A DNA stretch of 64,000 bases from Humulus lupulus (GCF_963169125.1 NC_084794.1:72885665-72949664); one strand, 5' to 3'. Shown: positions 1 through 11,908, numbered from the stretch's first letter. Notes: a model not told the origin generated them from the letters alone. Numbers and translations: made by a program.

Positions 1-1
1 T

Positions 2-396
2 CCAAAGATAACTGTACGTGGAAAGCCTCTTGGACCAGACTTTATGCGAGTATGGGTTGATGTTGATATTGTACCAGAATCTTACTTATTTCGTCCTAAT
101 CATGCGATGCTTACAATACAAGAAGCAGTTGGTTCCACAGTTGCATGACCTTCTAAAAAAGTTATTCCAAGAGGTACATTTTCATACTAAAAAAATAACC
201 AATGTTTTATAATTTAGTGTTTGGTTTCTTTGCTTTGGTGTAGTTGTGAATTCATTATTTTGTATGTGGTGTCCTTTCTTGGATATAATTTCTATAGCAT
301 TTTTCTTGAAGTAATTTGTGATGCTACATAATAACAATAAAATATTTCTTTGTTTATTTTGCAGATGTGACAAGAGAAGTAGAAAAGGATACTTAA
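2..396 (+). pseudogene. C-terminal remnant of a CACTA-associated ORF
   Basis: The frame starting at base 2 reads an open stretch ending in a GSTVA-stop-PSKKVIPR pattern. A normal copy would have Trp at the stop, and here a TGA lies at 146-148. A plausible donor GT at 174 and acceptor CAG at 362-364 join the frame to a short last exon that ends at a TAA at 394-396. This looks like the tail of the second ORF of plant En/Spm (CACTA) elements. It lies just upstream of CACTA-like subterminal repeats on the same strand, which supports the assignment. The family call is inferred from motif flavour and context, since only about 65 residues are visible and the 5' part is outside the window. Confidence 0.5.
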
Positions 397-589
397 GACT
401 CCTTGAAAGTAGTAACTTTTAACTATGTTGAATATTTAAGACTCCTTGAATACTTTAAGAACATTTTGTTGTTGATGACAGTGTTGAATGTTTTAAACTA
501 ATTTGTGGATTGTTAATACAATGTTGAGTGTTCTTAATTTTTGTTATTTGAAAATCAAGTTCATTTGATGATGCTAGTATATATTAGAA

Positions 590-1098
590 AGCTAATTTTA
601 ATTATATAAAAAAAATTAAAATATAATAGAATAAATTAGTGTTATATAAATAAAATATATAATGAGAATTTAAACATATCTAAATATAACAATAATACGA
701 AAATTATGTTATAATATCTATTACAATAACACTTTTTATGCAAAGAATTGTGTTATGCAAACTTCATTATATAACACAAATAATGTGTTATACTAAAGTG
801 TAGTATAACAAAAAAAAGTGTTATACTAAAGTGTTGTATAACACAAATTTACAAGTATTGAAATGTGTTATATAATATACTATAAATAACATAATTAAAC
901 ACTTATCTATATATTAAAATAACATAGAAAGTGTGTTATCGTTGGCAGTATAATAACACATCTGTATAACAATGATAAAGTGTTATGTAAAGTACCCTGA
1001 CCTACGATAACATAGTCGGACTTAACACATCAAAAAGTGTTATGGTATGTTTTGATAACACATTTTTAGTGTTATTAAAAGCATTTGTTCTTGTAGTT
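590..1098 (+). mobile_element. CACTA element 3' end: subterminal repeats and terminal inverted repeat
   Basis: This AT-rich stretch carries many copies of the heptamer GTGTTAT and its complement ATAACAC in both orientations, the usual subterminal repeat design of CACTA elements. It stops at TTGTTCTTGTAGT (1085-1097), the reverse complement of a CACTACAAGAACAA-type terminus with the last base changed. Directly after it the sequence is interrupted Cassandra LTR, so this terminus marks the insertion point. The matching 5' terminus is outside the window, so the 3-bp target duplication cannot be checked. Confidence 0.75.
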
Positions 1099-1323
1099 CT
1101 TGTTGGCATAGGTAGTACCCATCAATCCATTTAAGCCCCCTTCAACTGTGTTTTCCCACACCTACACAGTCTTAGAATCATCACACTTGACCTTCCCCAT
1201 GACATGTGGGATTGCACAGCTTTTACCCGGTCTTTCCCCCTACGGATCACGGGATTCCGACTGTCACAATCACCCCCCTTAGGGGTCTGACGTCCCCATC
1301 GGCCACACTTCTTGATGGGTCAA

Positions 1324-1335
1324 GGCTCTGATACC
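1324..1335 (-). other. Primer-binding site of the Cassandra element
   Basis: The minus strand reads GGTATCAGAGCC, four bases inside the LTR end (GTTACA), matching the 3' end of initiator tRNA-Met. It fixes the orientation of the TRIM. Confidence 0.8.
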
Positions 1336-1390
1336 GTTTGTAACACCCCACGTCACTATGGATGCTTTCTGGAATGACGACTGGCCCTGC

Positions 1391-1530
1391 ACACCAACAC
1401 GAGTCTTTCCAGCGTGCTTTGTCCTCCCAAGAGGTCACCCATCATAAGACTACTCTAGGTAAAACATGCTTAACTTTGGAGTTCTCAAGTGATGGACTAC
1501 CAAAAAGAAGATGCATTTTGTTGGCATAGG
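1391..1530 (-). pseudogene. 5S rRNA-derived segment inside the Cassandra LTR
   Basis: The minus strand resembles plant 5S rRNA along its length. It carries a GATGGGTGACCTC stretch (box C region), a GTTAAGCATG stretch (box A region) and the CGTGTTG-like 3' end, with an insertion near the 3' end. In known Cassandra elements this segment keeps a pol III internal promoter. Here several control-region bases differ from the consensus, so activity is uncertain. Orientation is the same as the LTR sense strand. Confidence 0.8.
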
Positions 1531-1684
1531 TAATACCCATCAATCCATTTAATCCTTCTTCAACTAAGTAGTGCCACACCTACATAGTCTTAGAATCATC
1601 ACACTTGACCTTCCCCAGGCGATGTGGGATTGCACAGCTTTTACCTGGTCTTTCCCTCTATAGATTACGGGATTATGACTGGCA

Positions 1685-1911
1685 TAGTAATCGATCCTAG
1701 GCGTAAGGATCATGAGTAGGTTCTCTATCACAGGGTCACCTATCTCAGGTATATCATCCATAACCTACAATTTATAGAATCGAGGTAAATAAAAGAAAGC
1801 AAGGGAAACAGATATGAAAAGATAGTACTTACAGGGAATGCCGGTCTATCTTGCATAATGTACATGTGGGTTTGTCTACAAAATCGACTTAACTCGAGCT
1901 CTGATACCACT
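1685..1911 (-). pseudogene. Leader and gag start of the left gypsy element
   Basis: On the minus strand the PBS is followed by an untranslated leader and an ATG at 1761. The short reading frame begins MDDIPEIGDPVIENLL and runs into the Cassandra insertion at 1684. It is the start of a gypsy gag gene in a position typical for the superfamily. The rest of the internal region is missing from the window. Family identity beyond gypsy is not resolvable from about 25 residues. Confidence 0.6.
1898..1909 (-). other. Primer-binding site of the left gypsy LTR
   Basis: The minus strand reads TGGTATCAGAGC, two bases from the LTR end (GTTACA at 1912-1917 read on the minus strand). This is the initiator tRNA-Met PBS and proves that the LTR to its right is a 5' LTR read on the minus strand. 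Confidence 0.85.
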
Positions 1912-4900
1912 TGTAACGACCCACAAAATATTTAAGACCAAATCATACGAAAAATTAAAACTTTTTACTTTTAACTCATTGTACCAAAAATCCATATAAA
2001 AAAAACTTTTAAAAGATCGTGCACACACTTTTATTTTAGCAAACGAAATTACAACTACTCTTTTATAAAGTTAAAGTAAAACAAATGTCATAAAAGAAAT
2101 AACAAGTTCCCAACATTTCTTTTCAAAATGGTGTTCCATCAAATACGTCCTCAAGTCAAGCTACATGTACATATCCACAAGCAGACTTCGACGCTCAATG
2201 CTCCACTTTGCTTTTGCACTTACCTACAACATGGAACAACTAGGTAAGCTAAAATGCTTAGTAAGAATAGCCTTGCACAAAAATATACTAAACCCAGTTA
2301 TAGGTTGCCGTAAGGTAGTTATCACTACCGATCATTAGGGTATTGGATAAATCCTAACCCTATCATACAATTCTCAAACAAGAGCCAAATCAGAATCAAA
2401 TACTTTGATTGTGCCTAGCAAACAACGTTACACATATCATGATAACCTGCACTCAGAAAATCCCAGAACATTTGAGATGTATAACACATATCATTACTAA
2501 TAAATGAATCAACAGTAAGGGATCCAGGCCTAAACCTGATTCCAGCATTTATGTCCTGGCTCCAACCCAGACTATATTACCATTGTCCTAGCTCCAACCC
2601 AGACTATATTTTTACCTTGTCCTGGCTCCAACCCAAATCATATTACCATTGCTCTTGCTCCAACCCGAAATATATTACCATTGTCCTTACTTCAACCCAG
2701 ATTATATACTTACCATGTCTTGGCTCCAACCCGGACTATATTTTTACCATGTTCTGGCTCCAACCCGAACCATATTACCATTGCCCTGACTCCAACCCGG
2801 ACTATATTACCATTGTCCTAGCTTCAACCCGAACTATATACTTACCATGTCCCCGCTCCAACCCAGACTATATACTTACCATGTCCTGCCTCCAACCCGA
2901 ACTATTTTACATTAGGGTTCTGGCTTCAACCCGAACCTACATACCATTTAGCCACAGAATGCTAAAGCATTGTAAGAGTAGGCATTAAGCATACCCTGCT
3001 CTTAATGACCCAAACAAAACTAGTGTAATCTACTACTACAAACACACACTAGTATATTCATGTTGTAGCCTAGAAAGAGAAAAGCTAACTTACTTGGATT
3101 CCTTAGCTCCCAGCTAGATCTTTAACACCGTTATGGCATACTCTTATAGCTAATATTCTATGATATCTAATGCAATAAAGTTCTCTTAGAGACTCTATAT
3201 TATAGCCTTTTATACACCTTACAGTGTATAAGGCCGGATTTCATTTTAGTCTTTATAGTAACATGAGAAAATCTGTCTCACTGCAACACGCTCTCCGTGC
3301 CGTGCATCTTAATATTCATTAACTAGAGAAATTTCTTATCGGATAACTCGTATTTCGGTTTTTGGAAAAAGGACTTCTACTCAACTCCTATTTTAGAAAA
3401 TACCAACTTGTCGTCCTCTCATGAAAGTTTAACGTTTTCTATCATTTAACAAAATACCGCTTTTAGACCATTTACAAATAATATATGACAATGTTATCTT
3501 GTTCTCTTAAAGATTCTACAAATACCCAACTCCCATTCTTACCATTTTTTCCATAACCTAGGATCTCTTTTTACGTTATTTTTTAAAAGAAGGGAAATTG
3601 GACCCTTAACTTAAAAATGGTAAAAATCAACTTTTAATTTAACTCAAGCTGGTTTGGGATTGGTTAATTCTCTAGATCCTTAGTTATCTTTACAAAGGAT
3701 TATTTCTTCTCATTTCCAAAACTTTACTTCCACTATTTAATTTAAGGGGGTAAAATCTCATTTTTAAACTTTTGCCCTAAGTTGAGTTTTGGGCAAAAAC
3801 CCTTAAACTATTGTTCATGTGTTCTGTGTCATAAGGACGGGAACTATGCGAAAGCCTTAAGTCAACACTTGTTTTAGGTTACGAGAACTAACCTCCCAAA
3901 AATTATTTTTCGTTAAGGTTCGAAATTACTACCTTTCAATTTTTAAAGCAAACTTAGAAAACCTATTTCTCTTAAACGGTTACAAATTTTTCTCTAAAAA
4001 TTTACAGAAGGCCTTATACACATCTTAAATAATTTATCTTAAATTTTCATAATTTTTGGGATGGAAAAACTTATTCAAATTTGTAAAGAAATCTAGGCAG
4101 TGCCTGCTGTCCAGAAGTTTTTCCCAGATTTTAAGGTAACTTTGAAAATTCAATTCTCTTCCACCATAGCCCAGTTCTTTCTAAAATTTTACAGGGATAT
4201 TCATACATTTCTATATTGTCTTCCTTGAAAATTTTAAAATTTTTGGAATAATAAAACTCATAAAAATATTTAAAGAAATCTGGGCAGTCCTTGTTGTCCA
4301 GAAGTTTTGTTTCTATATTCTAGTGCAAACTTTGAAAACTCACATCTCTTACCCCTTAACACGTTTTCCTCTAAAATTTTATAGTGATCCTTATACATGT
4401 TTAAAATAACACCCTACAAAATTTCATAGCTTTTTGATTAGTAAAACTTGTTCAAAGGTAAAAATAATCCGGACAATCCATGCTGCCCAGAAATTTTCCA
4501 GATTTACATCAAAATGCCAAAAACGTTCATAACTTGGGTTTAAAAATAATTTTTTGCGATTTTCCAAAGCCTTTCCAAAGCCTATCATCAAGTATTTACA
4601 AATAACTATGCAAATACACAAATATTTTTAACAGAAAGAGGCAGTAGAGTGAAATTTGATCCGTTGGAAGCCAGACCACAAAATTTTGGCAGCATGCATT
4701 TTTACACAACCTAACATCAATAAGTACTTCTAGCATAGCCCTAGCCACATTCATACATGAAAATCATCATACCACACATAAATCTCAACCTTAAGCATAA
4801 AATAACCTCAAAAACTATTGAAAACCCCTATACAGCCAGATCTACAAGAATCATCACAAAACATAAAGAACTCAACCATAGATTCTACCTTTCGAAGCCC

Positions 4901-5550
4901 TAGCTTGGAGATGTGTTCCTTAGCTCTTCAAAACCTTCCTTTGGTGCTCTAAATTCTCAAAACCGAGCCCCAAGTCCCACATGCAGATTTTTAGAAAAGG
5001 ATTAAGGTAGAAAGAAACTTAGATGAGGGACAAGAACTTGCAAGCACACAAAAACCTTTTACCTTGCTTTATTTGATCCCAATGGTGCTCAACTTGGAGA
5101 TCCGACTAGTAAGGCTTCTCTTGAACCCTAGAACAGAAGAACAAAGTCATGAATGGCTTTTAGATCACATGCATGCACAAGGAACCCTAGGGTTTTGGGT
5201 TTGAATAAGGGGAGAAGAATGAATCACAAGAGATGATTTCACTTACCTTGAACTCGATTTGCTTAAGGTTGAACACTAGCTTCAATGAAGTCTCTCCTTG
5301 AGAGAGAAAGAGAGAGGAATGAAATGAGAAGGAGTGAGAGAGCCTCTTGTTTTTGTTTTTCAGAGTTAGAAAAAAATTAAAAGGGAATGGGAAGAGGGTG
5401 CTTCAGTTTTAGGGAAAAATGGTAGGGGAAATTGTTTTCAGAAAAAAACAAAACAATGATTACACCCTTAGCTTGTAAATGGGTAAGATTCTTCCTATTC
5501 TCTTTGGGGTATGTGTCCTAGCTCTTGAGAGTCCTAGGACCTAGCCTTGT
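1912..5550 (-). mobile_element. Long gypsy 5' LTR, minus strand (left arm of head-to-head pair)
   Basis: On the + strand it starts TGTAACGACCC at 1912, next to the PBS. It is the reverse complement of a relative of the LTR at 5551-9050: shared blocks include 2980-3120 with 8620-8760, 4650-4850 with 6790-7020, and 4900-4990 with 6690-6790. Its far end at 5550 lacks the first roughly 600 bases of the right-hand copy and ends directly against that copy's TG start, so its U3 end has been lost. It holds a minisatellite at 2545-2950. No coding gene is supported here; a 145-residue open frame at 2551-2988 is only translated repeat. Confidence 0.75.
2545..2950. repeat. Minisatellite, about 12 units of about 33 bp, in left LTR
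   Basis: Units are built around TCCTGGCTCCAACCCAGAC followed by ATATTACCATTG or ATATACTTACCAT, with clear unit-to-unit drift. The same repeat occurs inverted at about 8790-9058 in the right LTR with about 8 units. The spacing is continuous, not repeat-spacer. Confidence 0.9.
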
Positions 5551-8500
5551 TGTAACATCCCGCGTTTTGAACACCATTAGTAGCCGGTTGGAGTCGGTGA
5601 AGAATTATGTGACATATTATTTCGATAAATAATATTATGTGAAATTATGTTATTTTGTGAATTTTATAGATGTTGTACTAATTTGGTAAAGATTTTAGGC
5701 CTATGCAAAGAAAATTGGTCTTGGACCGAGGAGCAAAACCCTAATAACGAAAAAATCTCGGATTAGGTAAAATGAGGAATACCATGGCATAAAAATATTT
5801 GGCAAATGGGATTTTATAGTCGAGCCAATAAAATTAAGAAAAAAATTTATTGAGGATTTAATTTCAATCTACCGGGCTTAAGAATGGAAATTCTTGCCCG
5901 AGCCTCTAAGGGCATTTTGGTCAATTTGAGTAAATTACCAAAATTATGTGTTTTGTTACAAAATTTTATTTTTGGTCACATTTATTTTATTCAATTTAGC
6001 TTGGAGATATTTTAAAACTATAGGGTAAAAATTTGGTTAAATTTAGAGAGTTAAATTACCAAAGAGCCCTTGAGTGCATTAGAAGTGAGTTAAAAGAAAC
6101 AAGGGCATTTTAGTCATTTCCCAAGGTGGAGAGAGGGTGTGATGGGTGGCTAGGCTATGCCCTAGTGTACTCAAGTGTCTAGGAGACCTACCCTAGGAAG
6201 AGTAAGAAACATACCCACCCATTGGCGAAACCCCCAATCATTTCCCTCTTACACATCCAATCATTATTTTTCTAAATTTCCTTTTTCCTCAAGAAAACAA
6301 AAAGGAACTCTCTCCATTCTCTCTCCCCAAAACCGAGAGGTCCCCAAGCCTCTATGGCTACATTTACTTCCTCTGCTTAAGCTTAGGAACTCAGTCTCCA
6401 TTGAAGGAAAGAAAAGCTCAAGTAAGACTAGTGTACAAGTAAGTCTGAAACTTTGTCACTTTGTTCCCTTCTTCTTCAAATCTAAAACCCTAAGGGGTGG
6501 ATATGCATGCATGAGATCTAATGTCCATGCATGGCATGGATCTTTTATTCTAGGGTTCAAGAGAGGTGGTTCTAGGAGAATCTCAAAGTTTGAAGCTTTT
6601 TGGTGATCTAGTGAAAACAAAGGTAAGGGTTCTAGAGTTTTTATGTTTTTCCACTCATCTCCATCTTCTACCCTAACATTATTTTAAATATCTGCATGTG
6701 GAACCTTTGGGGCTCGGTTTGAGTGTATAGAATCCAAGGAGGAAGTTTGAAAAGCTAAGGAATCTCATCTCCAAGCTAGAACTACAAAGGGTAAGTTTTT
6801 GGTTGGTTTTTGAGTTGTTTTTTGTTATTGATGTTAGATCTGGTTGTATAGGTTGTTTTGTTGGTTTTTTAAGTTTATTTTATGCGTGAAGGTTAGCATG
6901 GTTGATTTTTTTATTTGAATGCATGCATGTGGCTAGGGTTTTGCTAGTTGTGTTTATTTTGCTAGAATGTGTAAAAATGCATGCTCCCAAGTTTTTATGG
7001 TCTGACTTCCAACGGGTCAGATCGTACCATAATACCTCTGTTTAAGGAAATAATTTGTATGGTTGCATATTTCTAGATTAGTACTTGAGTTTAGGCTTTG
7101 GAAACTTGAAAAAAAAAATGTGCTTTCAAACCTAAGTTGTGAACTTTTTGGCATCATGATGCAATCTGGAAAATTTCTAGGCAGCATGCACTGCCCAAAT
7201 TGTTTTGAATATGTAACACGTTTTACTAAGTCAAAAGCCATGAATTTGGTAAAATTTTAGTGTAAATATTTATAAGAATCACACAAAAATTTTAGAGGAA
7301 AATACAAAATGGTTAAAGAGTAATGGTTTTTCAAAGTTTGCTCTAATCATCTGAAAAACGAAATTTCTGGGCAGCAAACACTGTCCAGATTGTCTTAAAT
7401 TTTTTAATGGGTTTCTCTATCCTAAAAATTATGAAATTTTTAGAGAAACTAAATTAGATATTATTAAAGTTTCTGGTAAATTTTCAGAAATAATTGGGCT
7501 ACGGTATAAGAGAAATAATTTTTCAAAGAACCCTAAAAATCTGAGAAAAACTCATGGGCCGGAGGCACTCCCCAAATTTCTTTAAATGGTTAATAAGTTT
7601 TGCCATCCCAAAATTTATGAAATATGGTGAGAAAATTTTTAAGATATGTATAAAGGCCCTGGTAAAATTTTAGATCAAAATATGTCATGTTTTAAGAGTA
7701 GTAATTTTTCTAAGTTTCCCTAAAAACTGGAAAAATTTGTAATTTCGAAACTTAACAAAAAACGAGTTTTGGGAGGTTAGTTCTCCTAACCTAAATTTAA
7801 TTTTGGCGTGAGCTTTCGCCTAGTTCCCGTCATTAGGATGCATAATATGTGAAAGGGATTTTAAAGGGTTGTGGTTAGAGAACCTAACATAGAATATGAG
7901 CTTAAAGGCGAGATTTTTATCACGCCAAAATGAATAGAGAAAATGTTAGGTTCAGAATTGGAAATGAAGGTGTTTTCAAAAATAGCTAAAGTTTTGGATA
8001 TCTAACCAATCCCAAATTAGCTTAAGGTTATTTAGAATTCATTTTTACCATTTTTAAAGACGGTGCCCGATTGCCCTTTCTTTTCGAAAATGACGCAATA
8101 GATATCCTAGGTTATGGATTAAAGATGGTAAAAATGGGAGTTTGGTTTTATAAAATTGTACATTGAAAAGTATTATTGTTAATAGATAATAAATTGTAAA
8201 AGGCTTAAACGTCGTATTTTTGGGTAAAGAATGGAAAGCGGTAAACTCCGTACTTGAGTAAAAAGTGGGTAGTTTTCTAAGATTAAGAGTTGTTTAAAAC
8301 TCATTTTATAAGTAACCAAAATACGTGTAATACGTTGAGAGAGTCATCTAGAGATAGAATATTAAAATGCACAACGCAGAGAGCCTGTTCAGGTAAGGAA
8401 GATTTTTCTCAGGAAGCTATAAATTGATTAAAGCGGGAACTGGTCTTATACACTATAAAGTGTATAAGAGAAATTTTTAGTATAGAGTCTCTGAGAGAAA

Positions 8501-9050
8501 CTTTATTGGATGTAGCTATCATAGAATATTAGCAATACGAGTATGTCATAGTTTAATCCGAGTACAATGTATTAATTACAGTAACTGCAAAGGGAAAAGC
8601 GGATAGCGGAGATAAAAGATCCAGCTAGGAACTAAGGACTCCAAGTGAGTTAGCCTTTCTCTTTCTTGGCTACAACATGAATATACTAGTGTGTGCTTGT
8701 AGTAGTAGATTACACTAGATTGGTTTGGGTCATTAAGACCAGGGTATGCTTAATGCCTACTCTTGCAATGCTTTGGCATTCTGCGACTAAATGGTAAGTA
8801 GGTTCGGGTTGGAGCCAGAACCCTAATGTAAAATAGTCCGGGTTGGAGCCAGGACATGGTAAGTATATAGTCCGGGTGTGAGCCAGGACATGATAAGCAT
8901 ATATTCTGGGTTGAAGCCAGGACAATGGTAAAATAGTTTAGGTTGGAGCCAGGACATGGAAAGTATATAGTTTGGGTTAAAGCCAGGACGATGGTAATAT
9001 AGTCCGGGTTGGAGCTAGGACAATGGTAATATAGTCTGGGTTGGAGCCAG
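5551..9050 (+). mobile_element. Long gypsy LTR, plus strand (right arm, 3' end truncated)
   Basis: It starts TGTAACATCCCGCG at 5551 and is homologous, in opposite orientation, to the LTR at 1912-5550. It includes the minisatellite (8790-9058) and then breaks off where copia coding sequence begins at about 9050, losing its R/U5 end. An open frame at 6175-6606 has no recognisable domain and is not called a gene. Its first roughly 600 bp (5551-6150) have no counterpart in the left arm. Confidence 0.75.
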
Positions 9051-9058
9051 GATGATGG
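8790..9058. repeat. Minisatellite, about 8 units of about 33 bp, in right LTR
   Basis: Units are built around GGTTGGAGCCAGGAC followed by ATGGTAAGTATATAGTC, the reverse complement of the 2545-2950 array. The last unit runs directly into copia pol sequence. Confidence 0.9.
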
Positions 9059-11884
9059 TCTTGCATGTTTGGAAAATGGGCTTTATATTCTGTGACCTAA
9101 CGAACCCCTTGCTCTTAACAATGATTTATTCAAAGTAGATAAACCTAGGACCAATAAACATCAAAAAATCGATAACGATAATATGATGTATTTATGGCAC
9201 TTGAGACTAGGTCACATTGGCTATGATAGGATTCAAAGACTTATAAAGTACGCACCTTTGAGGGAACTCACCTTAGGTGAATTACCTGTCTGTGAATCTT
9301 GTCTAGAAGGCAAACTGACCAAGCATCCATTCTCTGCAAAGGGTGATAGGGCCAAATAACCACTTAGTCTTGTGCATTCAGATGTTTGTGGACCTTTGAA
9401 TGTACAAGCCAGGGGTGGTTTTGAGTATTTCGTCACTTTCATTGACAATTACTCTAGATACGCATGTCTTTACCTAAGCCATAGGAAATCAAAAACATTT
9501 TCAAAGTTTCAGCAATTCCTAGCAATGGCTTAGAACCAATTAGGTAAAACGTTAAAGATCTTGCGATCTGATAGGGGTGGAGAATATTTGGATATGTAGT
9601 ACCAAGATCATTTAACTGAACTTGGGATTTTATCACAACTTACTGCCCCAAGTACTCCGCAAAAAAATGGTGTAGCAAAACGCCGACACAAAACTTTATT
9701 GGAAATGGTTAGATGCATTTTTAGTTACTCAACTCTACCAACTTCGTTCTGGGGACATGCAATTGAGATTGCGAACGACATTCTCAATGTCATGCCGTCT
9801 AAATCAATCCCCAAATCAACTTTAGAATGCTAGAATGGTCGTGAACCTAGTTTACGCCATTAGAATCTAAGGGTGTCCTGCCAACATCCTGAGGGAAAAG
9901 GATGGAAAGCTAGAACCACGAACTGAATTTTGCATGTTTGTTGGCTATCCTAAAGGTACTCGGGGTGGAATTTTCTATAGTCATTCAGAAAAGAAAGTGT
10001 TTACTTCTACAAATGCTACTTTTCTAGAAAGTGACTATGTCCATAACTTCAAACCTCGCAGCAAAGTAGTTTTAGAGGAGATGGTTAAAGAATTGACTCC
10101 AACCAATGTTCCATCGTCATCAACACGAGCTGATGATGAAATTCCCACTCTTCATGTCCAACTGACGCAAGTCGATTTAAATGAAGATAGTACCCACTGT
10201 TCCTGAGCAAACAGTCACAGAGCCTCTTCGTAGTGGGAGGGTTTCTAGGAACCCAGTTCGCTATGGTTTGGATGGTGAAACCAATATGGTTGTTGGTGAC
10301 ACTATTCATGATGATTCGTTGTCTTTCAAACAGGCAATGGCTAGCCCTGAAAAAGAACTATGGCTCGAAGCCACGAAACAGGAAATGGAGTCCTTGTACT
10401 CAAATTCCGTCTGGGATCTTGTGGAAGCACCTAGTGACTTTAGGGCCATTGGGTGCAAGTGGATCTACAAGAAGAAATGAGGTGTTGATGGAAATATTGA
10501 GACTTATAAAGCTCGATTAGTGGCAAAGGGTTATACCCAAAAGGAAGGCGTGGACTATGAGAAAACTTTTAGTCTGGTAGCCATGCTCAAATCCATTCAC
10601 ATCCTCTTATCCATAGCAGCCACTCTCGACTATGAGATCTGGCAAATGGACGTCAAGACATCTTTTCTTAATGGAAAGCTTGACGAAGTCATTTATATGT
10701 ATCATCCAGAAGGATTTAAAGTAGTTGGACAAGAAGGAAAAGTTTGCAAGTTGAATAGGTCCATTTATGGTCTTAAGCAAGCTTCTCATTTCGGGAATCT
10801 TAGGTTTGAAGAAATAATCAAAACCTATGGCTTTGAACAAAATATTGATGAGCCCTATGTTTACCAACTAAAGGCAAATCAAATAGTGGTATTATTGGTT
10901 CTTTATGTAGATGATATCTTAATCATTGGAAACAATGTTAAGAAATTATCAGATATGAAGAATTGGCTGAGCACTCAGTTCCATATGAAGGATTTGGGTG
11001 AAGCAAGTTATGTTCTAGGTATCCAGATCATCAGCGATAGAAAGAACAAACTTTTAGCTCTTTCTCAAGCAGCTTACATAGATAAAGTGCTTGAACTTTT
11101 CTCGATGAAAAATTCCAAGAAAGGGCATCTACCGTCCTGCCATGGAATTCATCTTTCAAAGAAGCAGCCTCCCCAGACTTCTGAAGAGGAAGATGCAATG
11201 AGAAAAGTTCCTTACGCATCTGCAGTTGGAAGTCTGATGTATGCCATGTTGTGTACTAGACCAGATATCTGCTATGCAGTGGAAGTAGTGAGCAGATATT
11301 AGTCAAACCCACGACCGGAACATTGGATAGCAGTTAAGCATATCCTGAAGTATTTAAGGCGAACTAGGGATTATATGTTAGTCTACAAGGGTGGTGTTCT
11401 GAACCCTGTACGCTACACCGATTTAGATTTTCAGACTGATGTCGATGACAGGAAGTCTACTTCTGGAATGGTTTTTACTCTTAGGGGTGGAGCTGTGATT
11501 TGGAGAAGCGTAAAGCAGTCTGCAATCTCAGATTCCACCATGGACGCTGAGTACATAGATGCGTCAGAAGCAGCTAAGGAAATAGTTTGGCTAAAGAAGT
11601 TCTATTCGGATCTTGGTGTTATTCCAAAAATGGATAAACTGCATGTGTTGTTTTGTGACAATACGGGAGCGATATCCAACTCGAAAGAACCTCGAAGTCA
11701 CAAGAGGAGTAAGCATATAGAAAGGAAGTATCACATTATTCGAAAATATGTGGCCAGGGGAGATGTGAAGGTTATGAAGATGGCAACTGAAGACAATCTT
11801 GCGGATCCATTTACAAAGGCACTACCAGAAGCTACATTTGATAAGCATATCAAGGAAATAGGATTAGTAGAATTAAGGCATTAG
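9050..11884 (+). pseudogene. Ty1-copia pol remnant (integrase, RT, RNase H)
   Basis: The conceptual product starts just before the GAG-pre-integrase motif LWHLRLGHIGYDRI (about 9190). It continues through the integrase core (HSDVCGP near 9380, LRSDRGGEY near 9570) and reverse transcriptase (YGLKQAS near 10770; YVDDIL near 10905). It ends with RNase H (DRKSTSG, DAEY, CDNTGAI) and DPFTKALP close to the stop at 11882. The integrase Glu in the usual NGVAER motif is Lys (GVAKR, near 9670). In-frame stops occur in the integrase half and one at about 11300 after VVSRY, plus frameshifts. The 5' LTR, gag and protease are absent, so this copy is dead. Lineage within copia is not assigned. Confidence 0.9.
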
Positions 11885-11908
11885 TTTCAATTAGTGCAAG
11901 TTGGAGTT

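Larger units (their letters stand above)
1101..1684 (-). mobile_element. Cassandra-like TRIM retrotransposon, 3' LTR truncated
   Basis: Read on the minus strand, a 346-bp LTR (1684 down to 1339) starts TGCCAGTC and ends GTTACA. It is followed by a primer-binding site GGTATCAGAGCC (1324-1335) matching initiator tRNA-Met. A 72-bp internal stretch ends in a G-rich purine tract just before a second LTR start, TGACAGTC, at 1266. The second LTR matches the first down to about 1101, where the CACTA end cuts it. The LTR contains a 5S rRNA-like segment, the hallmark of Cassandra. There is no coding capacity, as expected for a TRIM. It sits inside the gag start of the gypsy element to its right. Confidence 0.85.

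Noticed and set aside
2545..2950. CRISPR-like regular spacing
   Set aside because: Units are tandem with no unique spacers, and the sequence is plant nuclear DNA.
2551..2988. 145-residue open frame with regular repeats
   Set aside because: It is a translated minisatellite with no domain or codon signal and lies inside an LTR.
6175..6606. 143-residue open frame on the + strand
   Set aside because: It lies inside a gypsy LTR with no recognisable domain; the paired LTR at 1912-5550 has no matching frame.
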